A model generated the notes under the pieces. That model did no database searches. It was not told where the DNA came from and saw only the letters and a list, made by a program, of their open reading frames with translations. A DNA stretch of 64,000 nt from Chaenocephalus aceratus (lineage: Eukaryota; Chordata; Actinopteri; Perciformes; Channichthyidae): the NCBI GenBank assembly GCA_023974075.1, contig JAMFTG010000130.1:1-64000 (forward strand), written 5' to 3'. Numbering within the stretch: the first letter of the stretch is position 1; each line of letters begins with the position of its first letter. Positions 55,786-64,000 of this stretch are shown piece by piece. A program made the translations under genes and the position numbers.

Positions 55786-57409
55786 TCTCATTTTAACTAA
55801 TGTGCCCCATAAATATTCTTCTGTGGGAGTATTTGCAAATGATCTGAGCGATCACTGTGTTGTAGCCACAATTAGGGACACTAAGGTCCAAAAGGTTAAA
55901 CCTCGCATTATCATCAAGAGAGACAGAAAACATTTTGTGGAGCAGGGTTTTGTTCATGCTCTGTTTGATTTTGATTGGGGTAAAATCGATCTGTGTGCTG
56001 ATCTAGAAACCGCATGGTCTTATTTTTATCTTGGTTTTATGGAGATCATTGATAGACATGCACCCCTGCGTAAATTTAGAATAAAGGGACGAGACAATCC
56101 TTGGTTTTCTGTTGAGCTGTCTAGTCTCCTTCATGAGAGAAACAAGGCCTGGGCAAAGGCTAGGAAACCAGGCTCAGAGATAGAATGGCTGCGTTTTAGG
56201 CAGCTAAGGAATAGCTTCACTTCACATGTCAAAAGTGCAAAGTCGAAGTACTATTTGTCAGTTACCACAAAGAATCTGAATAATCCTAGGAAATTTTGGA
56301 AAGCAATAAAATCGATATCAACCGGTGAGATCCGTAATGAGCTACCTCCGTGCCTTCCCACAGCATCTGGCTCTATATCGGACAGGGCTACTATGCTCAA
56401 TTGCTTTAATGAGCATTTTGTGTCCTGCGGTTCTCTATTTGATTCTGTCACTAACTCTGCTTCTGTGAACACCACAGTCTGTGACTCTGAACAACGTGGT
56501 CTGGAAAACCCTTTCAGTTTTACCCCTTTTACTGTTGATGTTGTTCATGAAGCATTATCCAAGCTAGATCCTAGGAAACCGGCTGGCCCGGACAACATAG
56601 AACCTTTCTTTTTAAAGATATCTGCAGATTTTATTTCTCCACCTCTTACTTCTCTTTTTAACCTCTCCCTCAGCACTAACACAATTACAAAAGTATGGAA
56701 GTCTGCTTATGTCTTGCCTTTACTGAAAGGAGGGGAGGCAACTATTTTAAATAACTATAGACCTATCTCTAAGTTGTCAGTTCTGGCTAAGGTTCTTGAA
56801 CGCCTAGTGAGTGAACAGGTAAAGGAGTTTTTATGTACAAATGACATCCTGTCTGAGCATCAGTCAGGCTTCAGAAAGCAGCACAGCACCATCACTGCCA
56901 CGATGAAAGTGGTAAATGACATCACTAGTATTTCAGATAATAAGCAGAGTTGTGCAGCTCTGTTTATTGACCTTTCCAAAGCGTTTGACACCGTTGATCA
57001 TCGCATTTTAAAGCAGAGGCTACTCAGTATTGGCATATCCAGCCTTGCAGTGGGGTGGTTTGTGAACTACCTCTCTGAAAGGTCCCAATGTGTTCACTTT
57101 GATGGACTGTCTTCTGAGTGGTTAAACATTTCTAATGGTGTACCACAAGGTTCTGTTTTAGGACCACTTTTATTCTCCATATATATTAACAGCGTAGGTG
57201 ATAATGTGGATTAAGCTACTTTACATTTGGATGCGGATGATACCGTGATGTTCTGTGCAGGTCCCACCGTTAAAGAGGCTGTTGTTAAATTACAGGCTGT
57301 TTTTAACACTATTCAGACTCAGCTCTCTGAACTAAAGCTTCTTTTAAATGTGGATCAAACCAAGGTAATGCTCTTTCAAAAGCTAAAAAGACACCAGAGC
57401 CTGTTTTAG
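55715..57409 (+). pseudogene. LINE reverse transcriptase, with stop and altered catalytic motif
   Basis: Continues from the end of the endonuclease (LIDLILTN, SDHC) into RT: GPDNIEPFFLK, NNYRPISKLSVLAKVLERLV, EHQSGFRKQHST, LFIDLSKAFDTVDH (motif A Asp), NGVPQGSVLGPLLFSIYIN. A TAA stop at 57212-57214 interrupts the frame just before the catalytic box, which reads LDADDTVMF instead of the usual LYADDT. Both changes are inactivating. A frameshift follows near 57385. Confidence 0.92.
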
Positions 57410-58084
57410 ATATTGTAACTACGCAAGGAACAAAACTTGAAGTTGTTGCCTGTTACAAATACCTTGGTATCTGGCTTGATGATTGTCTCTCTTTTAAACT
57501 TCATGTCAATAACCTGCTAAAAAAACTGAGGGTTAGGCTAGGGTTCTTCTCCAGGAACATGTCCTGTTTCTCGCTTGAGGCCAGGAAGAGGCTAGTCACT
57601 GTGACCTTTGACCTGTGCTGGACTATGGGGATCTGATCTATATGAATGCACCTGCCCATTGCCTGGTCAAGTTAGATGCTGCGTATCACAGCGCTCTGAG
57701 ATGTGTGACAAACTGTAAAGCATTAACCCATCACTGTACCCTGTATGCAAGGGCTGGTTTGCTTTCACTAACTGTACGGAGGCTCAGTCACTGGTAAATT
57801 TTTATATACAAAGCCATGCTAGGGAAACTTGCATCTTATATCTGCTCCCTGATCTCACGGAGAATTGTAAGTGGCTACTGCCTGAGATCGAATGCTGTGG
57901 TTTTATTAAATGTGCCAACTGCTAGGACTGTCTTAGGGAAGACAGCTTTTAGATGCGCAGCTCCTCTGTCTTGGAACAGTCTGCAAATTAAATGGAAACT
58001 GAACAATCTGGTGCCACTAAATGTTTTTAAAGCTCGGTTGGATGCTAGTCAATCGGAAGCTGTTGGTACCTGCTCATGTGGATA
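57410..58084 (+). pseudogene. LINE RT thumb and C-terminal region, frameshifted
   Basis: In shifted frames: YKYLGIWLDD near 57449-57483, then LDYGDLIYMNAP at 57618, HHCTLYARAGLLSLTVRRLS, and TAFRCAAPLSWNSL at about 57940. At least two more frame changes and a stop separate these. Only decay products. Confidence 0.8.
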
Positions 58085-58269
58085 ATTATGTAAATGATGC
58101 TGGATGATGTCCTTTTGTTGTTCTGTTTATGCTTTTATGTTTCATGTGGAACTACTTGAACAGGTCTCCCTTGGAAAAGAGATCAATGATCTCAATGGGA
58201 TTTTATCTGTATAAATAAAGGTTTGAAATTAAATGAAATGATGTATACTGATGAGTATGTTCTAATGTA

Positions 58270-59011
58270 CTCTAGTTTATTCTACAGATTGCACTTCCTG
58301 CCGTCATGACTTGAAGTGATCAGAAAACTATTTACTCAGAAATAAACTTTTGCCACTTCTTTATATGTCAGGGGGACAAGAAAGTATTTACTGTCTCAGA
58401 ATTGTGTGTTCATTGTGTTTCATACTTGCAGACATTACTAGTGGAAGTAATGCAGTCCTTTGTCATTAGTAAAATACTGTATATACACATTTATTTTATA
58501 ATTTTCAATTGAGGGGAACATGATGGGTCTCTGGTGTGTTTTAAAGGGGAAGTTCAGGATTCATTGTGTTGGTACAAAATGTATTGACAGTTACTTTGAA
58601 CATCAACAATATCTGATCATAAACATTAGGCTGCAGTGGCTTAACAAACGAGGGAAATTCAAATGTTACCTCTCAGCTGTCTGTGGTGTTGTGGTAATTG
58701 TATTTCGTCCACCTCTCTGCGCACTGCTTGTAAAGTTTGAACAAAGCCTCAATGGATTAAAAAAAAAAGGAACAAAGAATGTTATTTTTTGTCTTTTTTT
58801 AAATGTACGAACTGAAGTACAGTTTTCACTAGTTCTCAATTTAGGGAAAGTAGCTTAAAAAAATGTACTTAACTATTTCCATTTCTACTTAACTACATTT
58901 GTCTGATAGATTTGGTTCTTCTGAAGCTTTATAAACTATGTAAAACCCTCTTGGATCAGCCGATCATAGATATGAAGATTGCTGTATATGTCTGCTAGAA
59001 ATAAGGCTATC
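58270..59011 (+). other. Distal 3' UTR and spacer of TRIM copy 4
   Basis: Resumes exactly after the right target duplication. The original AATAAA (58341-58346) is now about 3.3 kb from the stop codon because of the LINE. Confidence 0.6.
58341..58346 (+). terminator. Poly(A) signal AATAAA, TRIM copy 4 (displaced)
   Basis: Equivalent to 26630-26635. The LINE's own ATAAATAAAGG at about 58211-58221 lies upstream and may be used instead. Confidence 0.45.
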
Positions 59012-59019
59012 AATTGGTT

Positions 59020-59344
59020 AGCTTAGCTTAGCATAAAGACTGGAAACAGGGGAAGCCAGCCTGTCCAAAGGTAACAAAATCCACCTATCAGCAGCTCTGA
59101 ATCCAGTTTGTTTAATCCATACCAAATCAGAGGAGTAAAAACATCAATAAGACGTTTAACAGGGGATTATGGGTCGGGCTATTTCTTGGCTGGGACCAAA
59201 ACAAGTTGACAAATAGTTTTTATATTTCAGTTTTCGTACAGAGATATATTAAGTACACTTAAAGGTGTATTTTGTCATTTTTTGGAAAAAGCCAGGCTAA
59301 CTATTTCCCCCTTTTCCGAGTATACATGCTAAACGAAGCTAATC
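59020..59344. mobile_element. Junction MITE between units 4 and 5
   Basis: Same element as 16598-16921, full length. Confidence 0.65.
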
Positions 59345-60125
59345 TAAGTGTCTGATGGCTGCAGCCTGTGTCAGTGAGAGCGGTCTGACTGGTTGGACTG
59401 CTTCTAATGATTATGATCTCATTCTTCACCTTGAACACACTCCAGCACTGCCTGCACAGGTGAGACTAACTGACTGCAAACGTCCCGTCTGACTGGAGAT
59501 AAATAAAGGGTTTTTTAAATATCAAAATTGCATGAAATATGCTTGTAAGTCTATGTTATTAATGCCCTGTTTATAAGATGGAGCTTATCATTTGAAATGT
59601 CATTATTTTTAAAGAGGTGGATGGAGAATAATATTACAATTAAAAATGTTTAACTTACATCATGACTTTGTTTTTATTACAGTACACGTTTTCTGAAACA
59701 GATGTTATAATCCTTAACGCAATCATCAATAATCACTCTGTACATCTGGCTATTGATGATATATGAACAAACCACTATTTTGATAAACAAATTAAAAAGG
59801 CCTTGCATCGTGAATTTACATTTTGCAGTACACGGGTAATTAAGTTAAATAAATAGTAACTAATTCATATGACCACTTTTTGATTAAAACAAAACTGACA
59901 TGGATAAGTATGGAGGCCGACATGTGCCAACACACTTATTATAAACACGCTGCAGTTTCAAAACGATGCAAATATAAAAACACAAACCTGCCAAAACATG
60001 CAAATGAAGAATCATCGTTACCATCTTGACAACACATGCAACGTTTACTAAAAGTGCTGCATTCATGAAACGCTGCAAAAAGCTCAACGAAAACCAGTGG
60101 ACAATAAGAGTCTGTCTCATAACTG

Positions 60126-60318
60126 CATCGTTCAGCCGCTGCTTTTAATTGAACTATTCACATCTTATACTGCACTGTAACTTTTATTCATGTATTTTTT
60201 CTTTTACGGTTTATTTTATTATCTTTGCTTTTTAATGACTTTTATCATTTTTTGTAAAGCACTTTGAATTGTCTTGTGTTGAAAGGTGCTACATAAATAA
60301 ACTTGCCTTGCCTTGAAA
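60126..60318 (+). mobile_element. L2-like LINE 3' tail, unit 5
   Basis: Same insertion as 961-1175, with a deletion of about 25 bp after TTTTTAATGACTTTT (AAATGCCATTTTCTTAATG missing). Confidence 0.6.
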
Positions 60319-60653
60319 TATGGATAACTGGCTAGATGACATTCTTATTCATAACATAACAATCTTTAAAGATGGTCACTGGCTCGATGACACTGAGGAT
60401 GATTGTGCAAGCTGTGTTTGAAATAGCATGTGACTCTAAATGTATTATATCAGTTCTTTTTTATTGGCATTTCTGGATGGAGGCGTACATTTGAAACTTC
60501 TCATTAAAGTAAATGCTGTTGCAAAGGATCTGCCATTTACATACTGAGGAAAGCACATTTAGTTTTAGTGGTGATGCGTAAAGACCTGTGGCATTAAAGC
60601 AGTTCTGTAAAGGTGTGTTACTACCAGGTGTTTCCATGTGAACTTTGAGGGTG

Positions 60654-60667
60654 TCGCCCCCTGGTGG
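60654..60667 (-). promoter_or_regulatory. CTCF-like motif A, unit 5
   Basis: TCGCCCCCTGGTGG; the reverse complement CCACCAGGGGGCGA fits the CTCF core except the last base. Confidence 0.45.
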
Positions 60668-61145
60668 ACAGACGTATACACTACATGCAGTCAAGTGTTG
60701 TACTGATTCTGAGGTATTTTATTTGACTTACCTTGAATATGTTTTTTTGTATTAATTTGTCTTTTAAATAAAGTATACTGTAGTTGCATGGAGAAAATAC
60801 CCTTTTGTTCATTCTCTCCATCGTTGTTCATTCATTAAAAGCAAAGCGTCTTTAAGCAACGACCTGCAGAGTGAACGCTTAATTTCAAAGCAGTTTATCA
60901 AGATCAATATCAACATTAAACATTCAAACACCTTCTCTTTTCTTTGGATTATGCAGCCTCATATCCACTAACAGTGTCAGCGAGAAAGATGTGGAACATC
61001 AGCTTCACATTATTGAGGTTTTAATAAAGAAATACCTTTTATTTCCTCGATTGGAGAGTGAATGTCCTCTTTGAGTTCTAGTCAACAAGACTAAGAGATA
61101 GAATAAATGATGCTGAAGCCACAAACACTCAATATGAAGTCAGAC

Positions 61146-61146
<1 letters not shown>

Positions 61147-61235
<89 letters not shown>
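61147..61235. repeat. (TG)n microsatellite, unit 5
   Basis: About 89 bp of uninterrupted TG. Confidence 0.98.
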
Positions 61236-61236
<1 letters not shown>

Positions 61237-63525
61237 CGTGCCGACACCTTCCGCCGCCGATTCGACATGTCGAATCAGTAGGCCGTCGGCCAAGAAATCA
61301 CTCCGATTGATTCAATCAAGCGAATCAGTGCATGAGAAGAAAGAAGCGAAACGGAAGTGAGGGACCCAAACAAACTATTAAGAAGGCACATCTGAGATTT
61401 CATTGAACTCCAGCTCTCGACTCAGGTTCGGGAAAGCCCCGTGAGCTGCTCGCTGTAGAGGGAAAATGGAACGCGCTATTTGTTTGTTTGTTTATATCAC
61501 GCAGTCTGTTCTTCTTCTCTCGGTCATCACGCAGTCTGTCTTCCGGTTGTTGCCTCTTTTGAATGACGAATACACACTACTGCCGCCTGCTGGTGAGGAG
61601 AGTTATTGCCACTCACACATGCGCAGTTCGTACGTGCCACTTGGCCGTCGGCTGAAGTCTTTGCGGTGTGTTCCAGTGCGACACATGGCCAAGACGCAGA
61701 GACGCAGAGACGTGAGGCGACGTTCCGTCGGGACGTGTTCTTTGGTGTCAGTTTGGTGTGTAAGAGGCTTTAAAGATGTATTTGCAATGTGGCTAGGCCT
61801 AATCAGAATCATTTCAAGTCCAGATTCATTGTTGTTTGCATTAGTAGGCTATATTTTTCGTTTTGTTTATTTAATAAGTTAATTTCAGGACAACTTTGGG
61901 AATTGTGTTTGTTTGTTATGAGTTTTAAATAGATTATGAAAGTGGAGATGGAGGGAGAGAGAGAAGCAGCGCTGTCTGCTTAGTTGCAATACTGTAGCTT
62001 ATGCAATTTAGGCCTATACATTGTTTATGTAACGTATGTGCCAGTGTGTCCATGGTTTTGAGTGTGTGTCTGTTGAGCACAGCGCCGTCTGCTTTTTGCA
62101 GTACAGTAACTAAAGTAGGACTAAGCATACCGGTAGTTTCTGTGGACCTGTCTGCCCGTTTTGCGAGTGCACTGCGCACTTGTGTGGCATTGTTTGGTAT
62201 GACCTGATTAAAATAGCGTCCCCCCAGTAAAAAAATCCCCACTACAACACTGCCAGTTAAATCGACCGGACTTCTTTCTGCAGATGTGAGCGTCCTTACC
62301 AACGGTCAATACGTCCTTGACAGCGGTCTGTCTGTACTGGATTAACAACGTGTCACGTGTTCTGAATTGACCAATCAGAATCGAGTATTCAACTAAGCCA
62401 TGTAATAAATATACCATTAATATATATGAAAGTATGGATAATGGTGAATATGATTTGCCTCCATTCGCACATAACTTATTCATTTCTGAGCAGCCAAACT
62501 GAAAACTGCGTCTTATAAATGTCCATAGGCCTACGCATATGGATATGGAATGTTTTGCTTTGGAAATAAAAGGTCAAACGCATACTTTTGGAAAGACTGA
62601 GTTTTTGCGCGTCCACCGTGTTTTTTCTCTTGTTTAGTCCCGCGCGGCACTTCGTTTGGATACTACTGCCGCAATATGGTTTCCGCAGTGCGTTATTGAT
62701 ATAAGATCAATATTTAATATAAAAGAAAACCTGAAGACGGTCAAGAAAAGAGTTTTCTCCGCTTTCACTTGACGATTCCTCTCAAAAGGTTGCTTCTACT
62801 GCAGACTTGTTACATCCTGTCGAGAGCTAAGGCCTCAAAGAAGCTTCTGGAAGCGACGTTGAGCATGGAACATGTGAGATTTGATCGCTTTGAAAATCTG
62901 CACGTTTTTGAATGTCATTTACCGCCGAAGCTTCCAGAGGCCTGAGAGTGAACCGATGTTTCCTCCAAACATCTACTGGACTGATTCACCATTACACAGT
63001 TAGCATTAGACTCAGGTAACCTACTGGCCCGACTCGATGCAAAAACTCATTACAAATAAATGGATAACATTTAAATTAGGCCTCTGCCTTGCTAACAATA
63101 CTGTTTTAGCGAGCTAACATTCTTATGAAACATCTAACAAAGGATTAATATTCCCTATGTATCCCAAAGCACCCAGCTAAGATGCATTCATATTGTGGAT
63201 ATTGTTAATTAAAGGTAACTTTAAAGTACTTTTACTCAGTACATTATTCCCAGAAGATATGTGACATTATATTGTTGTAGAGTATGTGGAAATGTGTGCA
63301 ATATTTAATTTGTAATATGAACATGATGTGCAATATAAGCGTCACAGTATTCCCTGGCATGAGGGCCAACAGGTGGGTTTGTTTCCTGACCTTTCTCAAA
63401 GAGCTTTTTAGACTTTCTATATTGTGCTTACATGGTGCATATTTCTAAATGCATGTTGTTAATCAGGCTACCACAATACATCCAGTGCCGGTAAAGGTCC
63501 AGCACACGTTTCCTACAATGACAGG

Positions 63526-63579
63526 CCTGCAGCCTCCGGCCTCCGCCTGCAGCCTCCGGCCTCCACCTGCAGCCTCCGT
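63526..63579. repeat. 20-bp tandem repeat, about 2.7 copies
   Basis: Unit CCTGCAGCCTCCGGCCTCCG, with G to A in the last base of the second copy and a partial third copy. Confidence 0.9.
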
Positions 63580-63826
63580 CAGCAAACCTCCATCCTGTTG
63601 ACACGTGGAGGTCTCAGTGAAACAGCAAGGACCAGACACTAACATGTCAATATAATGCTTCAGGTGACATGCTGAAACACAGCAGTGCAATGATAACATG
63701 CCAACACTGATTACATCATGTTGCTTTATTGTCTTCTTCTCCTCTCAGGTATATCCATAGGTGTTGTGAGAGACAGAGCAAACTCACATCAACTGAACCC
63801 TGATTGACTGCGATGCTGAACGTCAT

Positions 63827-63840
63827 CCACCAGATGGCGC
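63827..63840 (+). promoter_or_regulatory. CTCF-like motif, array flank
   Basis: CCACCAGATGGCGC is a full match to CCASYAGRKGGCRS on the + strand, opposite in orientation to the motifs in the array. Motif evidence only. Confidence 0.45.
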
Positions 63841-63902
63841 TCCTCTCCCTCACTCGCCTCTGAACGCCAGGTGGTGTTAATCAGGCTGATGTATGGAAGC
63901 AG

Positions 63903-64000
63903 GGCCGTATTCACCATATACATTGGGGGGGACACATCCCCCCCAATATTCAGATACACTCAAAATGTCCCCCCCAATAAATAGTAAAAAAAAAAAAAGT
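63903..64000 (+). mobile_element. Start of a dispersed repeat, cut by window end
   Basis: AGGGCCGTATTCACCATATA followed by C-rich and G-rich blocks (GGGGGGGACACATCC, GTCCCCCCCAATAAATAG) and an A-run. This looks like a DNA-transposon end or MITE terminus, but only 98 bp are visible. Confidence 0.35.

Larger units (their letters stand above)
55174..58244 (+). mobile_element. Jockey-group non-LTR retrotransposon (L2/CR1/Rex1-like), dead
   Basis: 3.07 kb element inserted in the 3' UTR of TRIM copy 4, sense orientation, bounded by a 25-bp target duplication. Contains an apurinic-like endonuclease and a reverse transcriptase broken by frameshifts and a stop. It ends with CTCAATGGGATTTTATCTG, then ATAAATAAAGG and an A-rich tail, typical of fish LINE 3' ends. 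The 5' end lacks ORF1 and begins just before the endonuclease, so it is 5'-truncated. Confidence 0.9.
37906..59167 (+). repeat. Tandem segmental duplication, unit 4 (TRIM copy 4)
   Basis: About 21.3 kb because two large insertions or rearrangements interrupt it (43577-51720 and 55174-58244). The left half carries the even-unit variants of unit 2. Spans 38063-38849, 39061-39883, 39947-40417, 40538-40869 and 41101-41320 contain no recognised gene. Confidence 0.88.
59168..61776 (+). repeat. Tandem segmental duplication, unit 5, truncated
   Basis: Matches the left part of the other units until TAAGAGGCTTTAAAGA (61776), where the others continue GTCG. It mixes odd-unit features (GAGGGTGTCGCCCCCT at 60647) and even-unit features (CTGGTGG, GGCATTAAAG). 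No SINE, promoter block or TRIM gene follows. Intervening spans have no recognised gene. Confidence 0.88.
61777..63902. other. Non-array flank, no gene recognised
   Basis: Sequence unlike the array. At 62340-62430, TGACCAATCAGAATCGAGTA and TTCAACTAAGCCATGTAATA look like the end of a dispersed fish MITE. A CTCAG|GTAACC at about 63013-63021 could be a splice donor of a 5' UTR exon, but nothing else supports a gene. The longest frames (122 and 91 codons, minus, 61934-62483) have no recognisable domain. Confidence 0.45.

Noticed and set aside
61466..61882. 138-codon frame MERAICLFVYITQ at unit 5 (and 85-86 codon versions in units 1-4)
   Set aside because: It changes ending between units and in units 1-4 runs into the 10-bp minisatellite. 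No domain and no splice support, so probably chance reading of a GC-rich regulatory stretch.

Overview
This window is vertebrate, almost certainly teleost fish, nuclear DNA. The evidence is: intron-containing TRIM (RING, B-box, coiled coil, PRY-SPRY) genes of the fish-expanded kind, an immunoglobulin light-chain constant fragment of fish type, abundant (TG)n and (CT)n microsatellites, and fish-style mobile elements (DIRS, hAT, jockey-group LINE, tRNA-derived SINE, MITEs). There are no bacterial operons, ribosome binding sites or CRISPR arrays. The species cannot be fixed from sequence alone.

Layout. Most of the window is a tandem array of one roughly 10.5 kb segment: unit 1 at 1-16745, unit 2 at 16746-27456, unit 3 at 27457-37905, unit 4 at 37906-59167, and a truncated unit 5 at 59168-61776. 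The unit start is arbitrary, set by where the window begins. A typical unit reads: junction MITE, LINE 3' tail, CTCF-like motif A, (TG)n, CTCF-like motif B, 10-bp minisatellite, T-rich repeat, dimeric SINE, spacer, CCAAT/GC-box promoter-like block, overlapping ISRE/GAS element, non-coding first exon with a GT donor, intron, AG acceptor, one long coding exon for a TRIM protein, 3' UTR. Units 1-4 each carry one intact TRIM gene (547, 547, 647 and 595 aa). Unit 5 stops before its TRIM gene, and 61777-64000 is non-array sequence.

Expanded units. Unit 1 has a 7.8 kb intron (about 1.26 kb in units 2-4) holding a hAT-type fragment, a long (CT)n tract, an inverted-repeat element with a defective DIRS retroelement nested inside it, and a 1.5 kb non-autonomous hAT with a clear 8-bp target duplication. 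Unit 4 lost the promoter-like block. In its place are the 3' end of an immunoglobulin light-chain constant exon, a 7.1 kb coding-empty LTR retroelement and about 620 bp of unassigned DNA. A 3.1 kb dead LINE sits in its 3' UTR.

How it fits together. The four genes look like interferon-inducible antiviral-type E3 ubiquitin ligases: the same ISRE/GAS composite lies just 5' of exon 1 in every copy. The RING/B-box/coiled-coil core is nearly constant between copies. Differences concentrate in the PRY-SPRY ligand surface and in a 30-bp in-frame repeat (1, 1, 11 and 6 copies) linking the coiled coil to PRY-SPRY. Diagnostic differences group units 1 and 3 against 2 and 4 upstream, but 1 and 2 against 3 and 4 in the distal SPRY. 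This points to duplication of a two-unit block followed by gene conversion or unequal exchange.
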